From an uncultured Prevotella sp. (GTDB lineage Bacteria > Bacteroidota > Bacteroidia > Bacteroidales > Bacteroidaceae), in the NCBI GenBank assembly GCA_934256705.1, contig CAKQPF010000006.1, positions 1 to 64,000 of the forward strand: a stretch of DNA of 64,000 nt, written 5' to 3'. The translations under genes and the position numbers were made by a program. Positions 17,296-26,737 of the stretch are shown piece by piece. Each line of letters begins with the position of its first letter. Position 1 is the first letter of the stretch. The notes below the pieces were generated by a model, which had not been told where the DNA came from, made no database searches, and saw only the letters and a list, made by a program, of their open reading frames with translations.

Positions 17296-18633
17296 TTATA
17301 GACCTTTGACATTCTCGCGGAACTGCTCGCCTCTGTCCTCCATATTCTTGAAGAGGTCGAAGCTGGCGCAGCATGGACTGAGCAGTACAGCGTCGCCTTT
17401 CTTTGCCATTCCGTGGCATGCTTCCACGCAATCCTTCATGGAATGTGTGTCGGCTTTCGGCATATCGAGGTCGTCGAAGGCTGCATGGAGCTTGCTGTTG
17501 TCGGCTCCGAGATAGACTATTCCGACACATTTCCTTGCCACGAGCGGATGGATGGTGGAGTAATCATTGCCCTTGTCCTTGCCTCCCACGATGAGGATGG
17601 TAGGACGTTCCATTGCTTCGAGCGCCACTTTGCAAGCATCCACGTTCGTGGCCTTGGAGTCATTGATATAGAGTATGCCTTCCTTCTCGCTGACACGCTC
17701 CAGTCTATGCTCCACGCCAGGGAATGTTTCGAGACACTGGCGGATGATTTTCTCGTCCACGCCTACCTGCATCGTGGCAAGGTAAGCAGCGAGAGCATTG
17801 CGCTTGTTGTGCTGTCCCATCTGTGAGAAGGTAAGCCCATAGCGTTCGAAATCGCTGTCTTCGAATCCCATCAGTGATGGATGGCCTGGATGAACCGGGC
17901 GTGATGACGGTGTAGGCTGTGGGGCATAGCCCTGCTGGCGCTTTGAGAGTTCCTCGATGATGTGGTCATCCTGTGCCCAATAGACGAAGGTCTGGTCGGG
18001 TGTCTGGTTCTGGATGATGCGCATCTTGGAGTCGGTATAGTTCTGCATCGCGACCTCCTCTCCGAGCTCTGACAGTCCGTAGCGGTCGAGATGGTCGGGC
18101 GTTATGTTCATCAGCACGCTGACATCAGCGCGGAAATCAAACATATTGTCGAGCTGGAACGAACTTATTTCGAGCACATACCAGTCATGGTCGCCTTCTG
18201 CCACCTGCAGAGCGAAGCTTCTTCCGATGTTTCCGGCAAGCCCTACGTCGCGTCCTGCCTTCTGCATGATATAGTAGATGAGCGACGTTGTCGTGGTCTT
18301 TCCGTTGCTGCCAGTGATGCAGATGCACTTGCCACGGCTGTAACGCTTGGCAAATTCCAGTTCGCTGAGGATTGGAATGTGCACTGAAATGAGCTTCTTG
18401 ACGAGCGGAGCAGTGTCAGGAATGCCCGGACTCTTCACCACTTCGTTGGCAGAGAGAATCTCTTCCTCCGTGTGATGACCTTCTTCCCAACGTATGTTAT
18501 GGTCGTTGAGTTTCTGCTTGTAGTTGTCCTTGATAGTGCCCATATCTGACACGAAGACATCATATCCCTGCTTCTGAGCGAGGATTGCCGTTCCCACGCC
18601 GCTTTCTCCGGCTCCTAAAACTGCTAATTTCAT
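17296..18633 (-). CDS. murD: UDP-N-acetylmuramoyl-L-alanine--D-glutamate ligase
   Basis: 445 residues. Adds D-Glu to UDP-MurNAc-L-Ala. N-terminal Rossmann LAVLGAGESGVGTAIL, P-loop GSNGKTTTTSL, central NITPDHLDRYG and the C-terminal-domain YINDSKATN are all MurD hallmarks. It lies between mraY and ftsW in one orientation, as in other dcw clusters. Confidence 0.97.
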   Translation of the reverse strand: MKLAVLGAGESGVGTAILAQKQGYDVFVSDMGTIKDNYKQKLNDHNIRWEEGHHTEEEILSANEVVKSPGIPDTAPLVKKLISVHIPILSELEFAKRYSRGKCICITGSNGKTTTTSLIYYIMQKAGRDVGLAGNIGRSFALQVAEGDHDWYVLEISSFQLDNMFDFRADVSVLMNITPDHLDRYGLSELGEEVAMQNYTDSKMRIIQNQTPDQTFVYWAQDDHIIEELSKRQQGYAPQPTPSSRPVHPGHPSLMGFEDSDFERYGLTFSQMGQHNKRNALAAYLATMQVGVDEKIIRQCLETFPGVEHRLERVSEKEGILYINDSKATNVDACKVALEAMERPTILIVGGKDKGNDYSTIHPLVARKCVGIVYLGADNSKLHAAFDDLDMPKADTHSMKDCVEACHGMAKKGDAVLLSPCCASFDLFKNMEDRGEQFRENVKGL

Positions 18634-18689
18634 ATCTGTTCTGCTTTGTATTTTTACATTTTAGTGTGCGGTTTCCTTCAGCCCGCTCT

Positions 18690-19952
18690 TTATCTTACCT
18701 TCAGGGTAATGATGGCCAAAGCGGCAAGGAGGACCGTGATAATCCAGAATCTTGTGGTAATCTTGGATTCGAGCCAGCAGCCTTTAGGCCACTTGAGGAT
18801 GTATTTCGCATCCGGGATGAGCTGTTCGGGCTTTACTCTGAACGTGTCATGTATCGGTGCACGCTTGAAGAAGCGTATCTTCTTTCCACGCTTGTTGCCG
18901 AATTTCGCCGTCTGCACCTGCAGCATTACGCTGATGCTCTCGACGAAGAAGATGAAGCACAGTATCGGGATAAGCAGTTCCTTATGGATGATTATCGCTG
19001 TCACGGCTATGATTCCGCCGATGGCGAGGGATCCGGTGTCGCCCATGAAGACCTGTGCCGGATAAGCATTGTACCAGAGGAAACCGATGAGCGCACCGAC
19101 GAAAGCACAGAGGAAAATCACCAGTTCCTGCGATTCCGGTATATACATGATGTCGAAATATGCCGCATATCCTATGTGACTGGAGACGTAGGCGAGTATT
19201 CCGAGGGCGACACAGATGATTGCCGAGTTGCCCGCACACATGCCATCCATGCCGTCATTGAGGTTACTGCCATTGCTTACTGCCATCACCACGAAGGTGG
19301 TAAGGAGGACAAAGAAGATCCAGGCGGCAGCACTCTTGTACTGTCCGAGCCATGAGAACATGGAGGAATAGTCGAGATTATTGTGCTTTACGAACGGTAT
19401 GGTGGTGGCAGTAGCCTTTACCGGTTCGCTCTTGTGCACCACTATCTCTGTTCCCTGCTTTGTGTAGGAGACGTTCTCACGTATCACTGCATCCGGACTT
19501 GCCCAGAGCGTGAGTCCTACTATGAGTCCGAGGGCGGCCTGACCTATGAGCTTGTAGATAGGTCTGAGTCCGTCTTTTGTCACCTTCATCTTGATGTAGT
19601 CGTCGGCAAAGCCTATTGCTCCGAGCCAGACGGTGGTGACGAGCATGAGAATCATGTAGATATTGCGCAGTCTTCCGAAGAGAAGGCATGGCACAATGGT
19701 GGCTACGAGGATGATGATGCCTCCCATTGTAGGGACACCTTTCTTTCCTACATTATACGGATCTATGGATTCATCGCGCTGGGTCTCAGTGACATTGTTT
19801 CGCTTCATCCATTTGATGAAGTACTCGCCGAACCATACTGAGATGACGAGCGAGAGTATCAGCGCGAGGAGCGAGCGGAAGGAGATGTAACTCCACATAC
19901 CTGAACCGGGGATGTCCCACTGCTCTAAGAATCTGAAGAAGTAATACAGCAT
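18690..19952 (-). CDS. mraY: Phospho-MurNAc-pentapeptide transferase MraY
   Basis: 420 residues, about ten membrane helices. Transfers phospho-MurNAc-pentapeptide to undecaprenyl phosphate, making lipid I. Catalytic motifs: GFADDYIK, NGSNLNDGMDG (Mg-binding aspartates) and the APIHDTFR-type histidine motif. A 50-residue hydrophilic loop (about residues 155-205), common in Bacteroidetes, makes it longer than the roughly 360-residue proteobacterial protein. Confidence 0.97.
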   Translation of the reverse strand: MLYYFFRFLEQWDIPGSGMWSYISFRSLLALILSLVISVWFGEYFIKWMKRNNVTETQRDESIDPYNVGKKGVPTMGGIIILVATIVPCLLFGRLRNIYMILMLVTTVWLGAIGFADDYIKMKVTKDGLRPIYKLIGQAALGLIVGLTLWASPDAVIRENVSYTKQGTEIVVHKSEPVKATATTIPFVKHNNLDYSSMFSWLGQYKSAAAWIFFVLLTTFVVMAVSNGSNLNDGMDGMCAGNSAIICVALGILAYVSSHIGYAAYFDIMYIPESQELVIFLCAFVGALIGFLWYNAYPAQVFMGDTGSLAIGGIIAVTAIIIHKELLIPILCFIFFVESISVMLQVQTAKFGNKRGKKIRFFKRAPIHDTFRVKPEQLIPDAKYILKWPKGCWLESKITTRFWIITVLLAALAIITLKVR

Positions 19953-20003
19953 TTTCTTTTTTCTTCTTTTGGTTTGGGGTTTCTTTTGTTGATTGATGGG
20001 AAT

Positions 20004-20028
20004 CGGGCGGTAACGCGCCCGACACAGG
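20004..20028 (+). repeat. REP-like palindrome
   Basis: CGGGCG (20004-20009) and CGCCCG (20016-20021) enclose a GTAAC-type loop, followed by ACACAGGGG, a slightly altered tail. Lies in the murE-mraY gap. Confidence 0.75.
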
Positions 20029-20074
20029 GGCTGTCTGACGACACCTGGGGATTGTTGTTATCTCCCTTGGAGGG

Positions 20075-21529
20075 TTACTCTGCGAAGGCATTGCGGACCT
20101 CTTCGCGGTCGTCGAAATGATGCTTGACTCCCTTTACTTCCTGATAATCCTCGTGACCCTTGCCTGCGATGAGGATTACATCGCCCTTTTCTGCCATCAT
20201 TACGGCAGTGCGGATGGCTTCGTGGCGGTCTGTGATGCTGATGACTTTCTTCATCTGCTGCTTGTCGAGACCTGCGAGCATATCGTTGATGATGTCCTGC
20301 GGCTCTTCAAAGCGTGGGTTATCACTGGTGATAATGACGCGGTCGCTCTGCTTGACAGCCTCCTGAGCCATAAGCGGACGCTTGCCTTTGTCACGGTTGC
20401 CACCTGCTCCGCAGACGGTGATTATCTTTCCTGACTTTCCTTCCATCACCTCATGGATGGCATTGAGCACATTCTCCAGAGCGTCCGGCGTGTGGGCATA
20501 ATCCACGAGAGCGGTCACTCCGTTGGCAGAACGGATAGGTTCGAGGCGACCTGCCACGCTCTTCAGCGTGCTGAGCACCACGAGTATTTCCTCCGGATCC
20601 TTACCGAGCATGACTGCGGCTCCATATACTGCGAGGAGATTACTTACATTGAACTTTCCGATAAACTGCACTCCTACCTCCTTGCCATTGACTTCGAGAT
20701 ACATTCCCTCAAAGTGGCACTCGATGATTCTGGCATGGAAATCAGCGAGGGTGCGGACAGAATATGTCTTGACCGTTGCCTTGGTGTTCTGCGTCATCAC
20801 CATTCCGTTCTTGTCATCGGCATTGGTTATGGCGAAGGCACCCTTCGGAAGGTCGTCAAAGAACTTCTTCTTCGCATTGCGATAGTTCTCGAATGTCTTG
20901 TGATAATCGAGGTGGTCGCGTGTGAGATTGGTGAATATTCCTCCGGCAAAGGTCAGTCCGCCGATGCGCTTCTGGGCGATGGCGTGGCTGGAGCACTCCA
21001 TGAATGCGTATTCGCATCCTGCCTCCACCATCTCCGCGAGCAAGGCATTGAGCTCTATAGGGTCTGGAGTGGTGTGGTCGGTATGGTGCGGTTCGCCATC
21101 GACATAGTTGCAGACAGTGGAGAGGAGTCCGCATTTATGTCCCATCTTGCGGAACATATTATATAATAAGGTGGCGATAGTGGTCTTTCCATTCGTTCCC
21201 GTCACTCCCACAAGCTTGAGTTTACTGGTCGGGTCACCATTGAAATCAGTAGCCACTTGTCCTACTACATCCTCGCAGTCAGCCACCTTTACATAGGTGA
21301 CTCCCTCAGCGAGTTGCTCGGGCAGTGTCTCGCAGAGCACAGCGACAGCGCCCTGCTCTATTGCTTTCGGTATGAATTTATGTCCATCCACCTGAGTTCC
21401 GCGCATCGCGATGAAGAGGTGTCCCTCTCCGACACGGCGGGAATCTATGTTGATGCCCTTTATCTCGCAGTCAGCATTGCCTTGGATGCTGATTGGGGTG
21501 ATATTCTTCAGAAGGTCATTTAGTTTCAT
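20075..21529 (-). CDS. murE: UDP-MurNAc-tripeptide ligase, meso-diaminopimelate-adding
   Basis: 484 residues. P-loop GTNGKTTIATL, and the substrate-selecting motif TSDNPRFEEP near residue 400. DNPR at this place is typical of enzymes adding meso-diaminopimelate, so the wall peptide probably carries mDAP. It lies between ftsI and mraY. The usual next gene, murF, is absent from the cluster. Confidence 0.96.
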   Translation of the reverse strand: MKLNDLLKNITPISIQGNADCEIKGINIDSRRVGEGHLFIAMRGTQVDGHKFIPKAIEQGAVAVLCETLPEQLAEGVTYVKVADCEDVVGQVATDFNGDPTSKLKLVGVTGTNGKTTIATLLYNMFRKMGHKCGLLSTVCNYVDGEPHHTDHTTPDPIELNALLAEMVEAGCEYAFMECSSHAIAQKRIGGLTFAGGIFTNLTRDHLDYHKTFENYRNAKKKFFDDLPKGAFAITNADDKNGMVMTQNTKATVKTYSVRTLADFHARIIECHFEGMYLEVNGKEVGVQFIGKFNVSNLLAVYGAAVMLGKDPEEILVVLSTLKSVAGRLEPIRSANGVTALVDYAHTPDALENVLNAIHEVMEGKSGKIITVCGAGGNRDKGKRPLMAQEAVKQSDRVIITSDNPRFEEPQDIINDMLAGLDKQQMKKVISITDRHEAIRTAVMMAEKGDVILIAGKGHEDYQEVKGVKHHFDDREEVRNAFAE

Positions 21530-21597
21530 ATTTATATTCTGTTTTCTTGTTATGTTCTCTGTAATGAAAGCGTAACGGAGTGCTGGAAGCTATGGAA

Positions 21598-23826
21598 TCA
21601 TTCCATTTCCAGAGTCACCCTGGCACCCTTGCGGTACGGTTTGCCGTAGTCGATGCTCTGGTGCTGCACCTTTCCTCTTCCCTTTATTCTTACTTTCAGT
21701 CCTCTTGACTCAAGGAGATAGACGGCATCGCGCGCTCCCATTCCCGTGACATCCGGCATTATGCCCTCCGGTGTCGTGGCGGTCTTGGTGAGCGCCACCT
21801 TCTTGGTCTCCTTCTCGGCTGTGCCCCAGATAGGGTTTCCGTAAGCGTAGCTGCCGCTCCATTCGGTCGTGGTCTTGAGTCCGAGATGCGACAGCACATA
21901 GTCTGCCGCCAGGATATTTCCGCTCTTCACCTCGGGGATAAAGCAGGAGAGCGAGTCGCGTGAGGAAGAGATGTCATAGCGCACATTGCGCGCCATTATG
22001 CCCTCGGCTATGTCATGGAACACCTGTCCGCTCATCAATCCGCCGGAAGCAGGGAGTCCTGACTTCTGGATGCAGACGATGCAACTGTACTTCGGCTTGA
22101 CGGGATTGCCGTCGGCATCCTTGCCTGAAGGGAAATATCCGCAGAAACTGAGAAGGTAATCGACCGTGCCTGACTTATAACTGCCGTTATGCGCCTTCTG
22201 CGCCGTTCCGGTCTTGCCCGACACATGGAATGACTTCGAGCCTGCCGTCTTGCCCAATCCTACGTGCACCACCTTATATAATATGTCCTGTATGACTCCG
22301 ATGGAGCTTTCATGCTTGCATATCTGGTTCTTGATGACTTCGACAGGAAATTCCTTTATCACCTCTCCATCCTTCTCCACCCTGCTGACAAAGCGCGGGC
22401 GCACCATCTTTCCGCCGTTGGCTATGGCATTATAGAAGGTGAGAGTGGATATCGGCGGCACCTGTGTCTCATAGCCGATACTCATCCACGGCAGTGCCGT
22501 CTTGCTCCAGTTTGCCCAATGCTTGCCCGTCTTGTCCATTCTCGGGTGGCGGATGCGCGGCGCTTCATATTCGGGGAACGGCAGTTTCAGGTCGGTGGCA
22601 AGTCCGAGGCGATGGATTCCGTCCACGAATTTTCCTGGGTCACTGCCGTAGAACTTGTCTATCAGCCAACTGACTCCGATATTCGAACTCACCTGAAGTA
22701 TGCGTGAGACATTGATGTCTCCGTAGCCTCCACGGTGCCAGTTATGGTCTCGCATCTTCGCTCCGTGCATCTCCATGATGCCACACCCGGTGTGGACTAT
22801 GCAGTTGGCGGTATCCCTGATGTACCCGTCGTCGATGGCGGTGAGGATACTTGCCGTCTTGAACACTGAGCCCGGTTCGAGCAGGTCGGCGATGGCGTGG
22901 TTACGTCCTTCGTAATATCTGCCGAGCGAATCCCTGTCGAGATTGACCATTGCCTTTATATCTCCGGTCTCCACCTCCATCACTATTGCCACTCCCGTGT
23001 AGGCATTGTCCTTGATAAGTTCCTTCTTGAGCGAGCGTTCCGCAAGGTCCTGCACGAAGACATCGATGGTGGAGACGAGGTCTGCGCCATCCACGGCTGC
23101 CGTGTCGCTGATGTTGATGAATCTGTTGAGCACCTTTCGTCTGTGCTTTATGCCCGGTGTGCCGGCAAGGATGGAGTCGTAGGCGAGTTCAAGTCCGGAA
23201 TATGCCTTTCCGCTCTCCTTGTAGGCGGCTCCCACTATGGATGAAGCAAGGCTGCCGTAAGGGCGGTTTCTGACCATCAGCTCCTTGGCGCCGAATCCGC
23301 TGCGGTAAGGTCCGAGGCGGAAAATGGGCAGTTCCTTCAGTTGCTTGTAGGTCATGTAATCGACGCGTCGCTTCCAGATGGGATAGTTTCGTCTGCGCCT
23401 TCCCTTCGAGTCGATGTAGGCATAAGCCGCCTCAAGCGAGTCGAGGAACGCCTTGGCTGACCGTGAAGGGAACACGCGGTGTAGTCCTTCGCACAGTGCG
23501 AGCAGGTCTTTCGTGGGGCGACCTAACGAATCATGCCAGAGCGTGTCGCACTTTGAGTCGCGGATGGCCTGGAAATCCATAAACACCCTGTACTCCGGAA
23601 GGTTGCAGGCGAGGCGCTGGTTACCTGCCGCGAGTATGTTTCCGCGCAGCGGATCCACGATCACGCTGTCCAGTCTCACTCTGTCTGCCACTGCCTGCCA
23701 GTAGGATTTCTGCACCGTCATGATGTAACCGGCACGCGCTACCACCATAATTGCAAGAAACGTCATGATTGCCGCTACCACGCGGTAACGGCGCATCGAG
23801 TTCCTATTATCGAATTCCTGCTTCAT
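21598..23826 (-). CDS. ftsI: Septal transpeptidase FtsI (class B PBP) with C-terminal PASTA domain
   Basis: 742 residues. One N-terminal membrane anchor (about 15-35), a PBP dimerisation domain, and a transpeptidase domain with the catalytic Ser in EPGSVFK, SSN (SSNIGVSW) and KTGTAQ. The final ~60 residues (MPDVTGMGARDAVYLLE...) form a PASTA domain, which binds peptidoglycan or beta-lactam-like ligands. It cross-links septal peptidoglycan with FtsW. The start overlaps the ftsL-like stop by 4 bp, so translation is coupled. Confidence 0.96.
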   Translation of the reverse strand: MKQEFDNRNSMRRYRVVAAIMTFLAIMVVARAGYIMTVQKSYWQAVADRVRLDSVIVDPLRGNILAAGNQRLACNLPEYRVFMDFQAIRDSKCDTLWHDSLGRPTKDLLALCEGLHRVFPSRSAKAFLDSLEAAYAYIDSKGRRRRNYPIWKRRVDYMTYKQLKELPIFRLGPYRSGFGAKELMVRNRPYGSLASSIVGAAYKESGKAYSGLELAYDSILAGTPGIKHRRKVLNRFINISDTAAVDGADLVSTIDVFVQDLAERSLKKELIKDNAYTGVAIVMEVETGDIKAMVNLDRDSLGRYYEGRNHAIADLLEPGSVFKTASILTAIDDGYIRDTANCIVHTGCGIMEMHGAKMRDHNWHRGGYGDINVSRILQVSSNIGVSWLIDKFYGSDPGKFVDGIHRLGLATDLKLPFPEYEAPRIRHPRMDKTGKHWANWSKTALPWMSIGYETQVPPISTLTFYNAIANGGKMVRPRFVSRVEKDGEVIKEFPVEVIKNQICKHESSIGVIQDILYKVVHVGLGKTAGSKSFHVSGKTGTAQKAHNGSYKSGTVDYLLSFCGYFPSGKDADGNPVKPKYSCIVCIQKSGLPASGGLMSGQVFHDIAEGIMARNVRYDISSSRDSLSCFIPEVKSGNILAADYVLSHLGLKTTTEWSGSYAYGNPIWGTAEKETKKVALTKTATTPEGIMPDVTGMGARDAVYLLESRGLKVRIKGRGKVQHQSIDYGKPYRKGARVTLEME

Positions 23827-24356
23827 TGTTCCGGTATGTTTATCTTGTATGGAGGCTCGGTAGGGATGAGGAGCGTGCTGTCCCCTCTTTGGGAGAGCAT
23901 CTCCAGAATGTTGCTCTCACGGCTTTTCTCCGTCAATATGCTGGTATAGACGGTCGCCTTGTAGCGCACTGACACGAGCGCCTTTTCGAGTTGGTCGATT
24001 TCCACCATCTGCTTCTGGCACTGATAGCGGCACGTTATATATATAATGAGGAAAACCGCGATGAGAAGTACCAGTTTCACCTGGCGCTGGAACGCCGTGG
24101 CAATGAGCGTACCTCCGAGCACCTTGCTGAGCGAGAAGTTCTTCGGCGACCCGGTTTCACCCTCATGCACCTCCTTGCGGATGATGTCCTCTATGGTCGG
24201 CTGCGGCTGTTCTGACTCCCGGGAGTCGTCATCTTCCTGCTCTGCCACAGGCTCATCGTCCTGCTGAAGTGCTGGAGCAGGAGTCTCCTCCACAGCAGCT
24301 TCGTCCGTCTGTGCAGGATTGATGATCAGATCAACGTCTTTTTCCTCTTGTTTCAT
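23823..24356 (-). CDS. FtsL-like division protein
   Basis: 177 residues. An acidic cytoplasmic N-terminus (about 100 residues), one membrane helix (LVLLIAVFLIIYITCRY, about 105-122), then a short periplasmic coiled coil. Position between rsmH and ftsI, single-pass topology and 4-bp overlaps with both neighbours identify it as the Bacteroidetes FtsL equivalent, which links FtsQ to FtsW/FtsI. Sequence similarity to proteobacterial FtsL is minimal, so the call rests on synteny and topology. Confidence 0.85.
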   Translation of the reverse strand: MKQEEKDVDLIINPAQTDEAAVEETPAPALQQDDEPVAEQEDDDSRESEQPQPTIEDIIRKEVHEGETGSPKNFSLSKVLGGTLIATAFQRQVKLVLLIAVFLIIYITCRYQCQKQMVEIDQLEKALVSVRYKATVYTSILTEKSRESNILEMLSQRGDSTLLIPTEPPYKINIPEQ

Positions 24357-25252
24357 TGCTTTTCTGCTATTCTGAGTTTGGCACTTCTTGACCTCGGATT
24401 ACCGGCAAGCTCTTCCTCACAAGGGATGATGACCTTATTGTTCACTGCCTTGTAAGGGGTGGAAACCCTGCCGTAGAAGTCCTCATTGCGATGGCCTTCG
24501 GGATTGCCGGTCCTGATGATGTTCTTTACTATCCTGTCTTCGAGCGAGTGATACGTGATGACCGAGAGCCTTCCGCCCTCGCCAAGCCACTCCGTAGCCG
24601 AGAGAAGCATCTCCCTCAGAGCGTCCATCTCGTGGTTTACCTCGATGCGGAGTGCCTGGAAGAGCTTTGCCATGTCCTTCTTCTCGCGCTCGCGCTTGAA
24701 GAACGGCTCCACCACCTTGAGGAAATCGCTCGTCGTCTTTATCAGTCCCGCCTGTCGCTGTTTCACTATCGCCGAAGCGATCCGGCGCGACGTCTTCAGT
24801 TCTCCGTAGAGATAGAATATGTCTGCCAGGCGGCTTTCTTCGTATGTATTGACCACGTCGGCCGCTGTCACTCCGGCGCGTTTGTTCATCCTCATGTCGA
24901 GCGGCGAGTCAAAGCGGAAGGAGAACCCTCGCGTCTCGTCGTCGAAATGGTGCGAACTGACTCCCAGGTCGGCAAGGAGTCCGTCGATATGGTCTATGCC
25001 ATAGTAGCGCATCCAGTTGTCGAGATAGCGGAAATTGCTCCTCACGAACGTAAAATTATCCGGTGCATCGCCGATGTTCTGCTCGGCATCCGGGTCCTGG
25101 TCGAAACTGAACAACCGTCCTGTGCCGTCAAGGCGACGCAATATCTCACGGCTATGACCGCCGCCTCCGAAAGTGACATCCACGTAGATGCCTCCCGGGC
25201 GGATATCGAGACCGTCTATACTCTCGTTCAAAAGCACTGGAATGTGGTACAT
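24353..25252 (-). CDS. rsmH: 16S rRNA m4C1402 methyltransferase
   Basis: 299 residues. SAM-dependent methyltransferase that modifies N4 of C1402 in 16S rRNA. HIPVLLNESIDGL at the N-terminus, DVTFGGGGHS as the SAM motif, and LADLGVSSHHFDD plus VITYHSLEDRIVK are RsmH hallmarks. It overlaps the next gene by 4 bp and follows mraZ after 110 bp. Confidence 0.97.
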   Translation of the reverse strand: MYHIPVLLNESIDGLDIRPGGIYVDVTFGGGGHSREILRRLDGTGRLFSFDQDPDAEQNIGDAPDNFTFVRSNFRYLDNWMRYYGIDHIDGLLADLGVSSHHFDDETRGFSFRFDSPLDMRMNKRAGVTAADVVNTYEESRLADIFYLYGELKTSRRIASAIVKQRQAGLIKTTSDFLKVVEPFFKREREKKDMAKLFQALRIEVNHEMDALREMLLSATEWLGEGGRLSVITYHSLEDRIVKNIIRTGNPEGHRNEDFYGRVSTPYKAVNNKVIIPCEEELAGNPRSRSAKLRIAEKQ

Positions 25253-25255
25253 AGT

Positions 25256-25302
25256 TGTTCTGTTGTTTTGTTGTCTTGTTGTTTTGTTGTCTTGTTGTAT
25301 GG
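25256..25302. repeat. TTGTTGTTTTGTTGTC repeat tract
   Basis: About three copies of a 16-bp unit of the TTGTTGT-rich type fill the mraZ-rsmH gap. They resemble single arms of the octanucleotide hairpins at 28625-28717 and 41026-41134, but no complementary arm is present here. Confidence 0.6.
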
Positions 25303-25362
25303 TCGGATGTATTGGCTGTCAGCCTTTAGCCATCCGCAGAGGCGACCGCCTGATGTCGTCCG

Positions 25363-25833
25363 TCACACCGGCAGCGGCGTGTCGGCAAACGGGTCTCCCA
25401 TCAGTTCTTCAAGGGCTTTGCCAAACTCCTGCTCTTCCATATAAGGCGCGGAAACTCCGTCTGACGGCCATATCTCGATGGTGTCACCCACTCCGAGGAA
25501 GCATACCTGCGTCTGGATGCCGACTTTCTCCAGCAAACGGCGCGAGAGAAGCATTCTGCCACTGGCGTCAAGCGTCACCACTTCCACATCGGAGACAAAC
25601 TGACGGTAGATCTGCTGGTGCTGCTTGTTCCAGCGATTCAGGCGCGAGCGAAGAGCATCGACCTGATTGTTCCAGACACTCTCGGGATAGATGACGAGGC
25701 AATCCTGGAACACGTCCTTCCTCACCACAGCCTGCTCTTCGCCAGATGACTGCATCACCTTGCGGAAAGCGGCTGGCAGAAAGACACGGCCTTTCGCATC
25801 AACCTTCGCTTCTATGTTTCCAAGAAACCTCAT
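25363..25833 (-). CDS. mraZ: Transcriptional regulator MraZ
   Basis: 156 residues with two AbrB-like repeats, each with the conserved DxxGR motif: AKVDAKGRVFLPAAFRK (about 10-26) and VTLDASGRMLLSRRLL (about 85-100). MraZ assembles as a ring and binds repeated TGGG-type boxes upstream of its own gene, repressing the dcw operon in other bacteria. Such boxes are visible here at 25991-26020. It is the first gene of the cluster. Confidence 0.96.
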   Translation of the reverse strand: MRFLGNIEAKVDAKGRVFLPAAFRKVMQSSGEEQAVVRKDVFQDCLVIYPESVWNNQVDALRSRLNRWNKQHQQIYRQFVSDVEVVTLDASGRMLLSRRLLEKVGIQTQVCFLGVGDTIEIWPSDGVSAPYMEEQEFGKALEELMGDPFADTPLPV

Positions 25834-26349
25834 CTACCGTTTATTTCAAGTTTTTCCTTTTATGCTGAAGTGGCGGCACGGAAATCCGCCTTTTCGGCTG
25901 TTGTTATTGCTTTATTCTCAATACGTTGCACGTAATATATAACACGCACGTTCTTATATAACGGGGTTACATTTGGCAAAGGTACAATTTTTTCCCCACT
26001 TTCCACCACTTTCCCCCACTTTTTTAATGATATTTTTTTATTTAAGTTTTATTAACAGATGAAAATCTTTACCTTTTGCCCAACTAAAAGGGGAAATTCC
26101 GCCTCTCTCGACCCATTTTTTCATTTCATTTTATCTCATGTGGAAAAATAGGACAATTTGGCTTTCACGCTTTCATGAAATGCCTTGCCATTCGAATATT
26201 ACCATCCGACTGGCGAAACGAACGGAAATCCGGCAGTGATTTTCCATGTTTTTATATTTCACTGAATGCCAAGCGATTACGTCATAGCGCATTTCCACGA
26301 TTCTCATTTTACGTCTTTCAGCGCGCCTGAACCACGCTATCATAGGACA
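25834..26349. other. Divergent intergenic region between mraZ and the first 22-bp array
   Basis: Apart from the mraZ promoter/operator the segment is AT-rich and shows no credible gene. GGCGGCACGGAAATCCGCC at 25872-25890 is a small palindrome in the mraZ leader. Nothing further is recognised between 26021 and 26349. Confidence 0.6.
25977..26020 (-). promoter_or_regulatory. mraZ promoter with candidate MraZ operator
   Basis: On the minus strand three 10-bp direct repeats (GTGGGGGAAA, GTGGTGGAAA, GTGGGGAAAA; 25991-26020) lie just upstream of a TACCTTTG -7 element (25977-25984). MraZ boxes are known as TGGG repeats with 10-bp phasing. Their position over the presumed -33 region fits repression by occlusion. 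No good TTTG -33 element is seen. Confidence 0.65.
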
Positions 26350-26481
26350 ATATCTATGCTTTTACGCCCTGATAACATAGCTTTTACACTGTAATATCTA
26401 TGCTTTTACCTTCCAATAGCATAGCTTTCACATCGCAATATCTTAGCTTTTATCTGCCAATATCGTCGCTTTCACCCTCTT
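26350..26481. repeat. 22-bp tandem array 1 (six units), upstream of glsA
   Basis: Six consecutive 22-bp units begin at 26350, 26372, 26394, 26416, 26438 and 26460. They share ATAnC(A/T)TAGCTTTTAC-like sequence and have diverged by point changes only; there are no indels. The unit is related to those of the arrays at 42635 and 56995. It lies about 200 bp upstream of the glsA promoter. Confidence 0.9.
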
Positions 26482-26682
26482 TTCAGTCCGATTTTCCTTA
26501 AAATATGTAAACCACCACGGCATTTTTCCTATGATTTTACCGAAAAACCACTATCACATTTGTAACTTTACGTTCGGGAAAAACAGGACATTTTCGCATT
26601 TTCTCCATACGCACCGCATCCTTCATTTCTCATATTTCATAGTTTTCACACAGCATTGCAACGCATTTGTCACAACATTTCT

Positions 26683-26712
26683 TGGTGGTTTTGAAAAAAA
26701 TAGTTACCTTTG
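26683..26712 (+). promoter_or_regulatory. Promoter for glsA-glsB
   Basis: TTGG (26683-26686), 18 bp, then TACCTTTG (26705-26712) match the Bacteroidetes TTTG / TAnnTTTG pattern 25 bp upstream of the chosen glsA start. Confidence 0.6.
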
Positions 26713-26737
26713 CAAAGTTTTTTGCGCACGTACCTAT

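Noticed and set aside
26531..26737. 69-codon N-terminal extension of glsA
   Set aside because: It covers a consensus promoter and has no resemblance to PlsC-type acyltransferases; ATG 26738 fits the family length.
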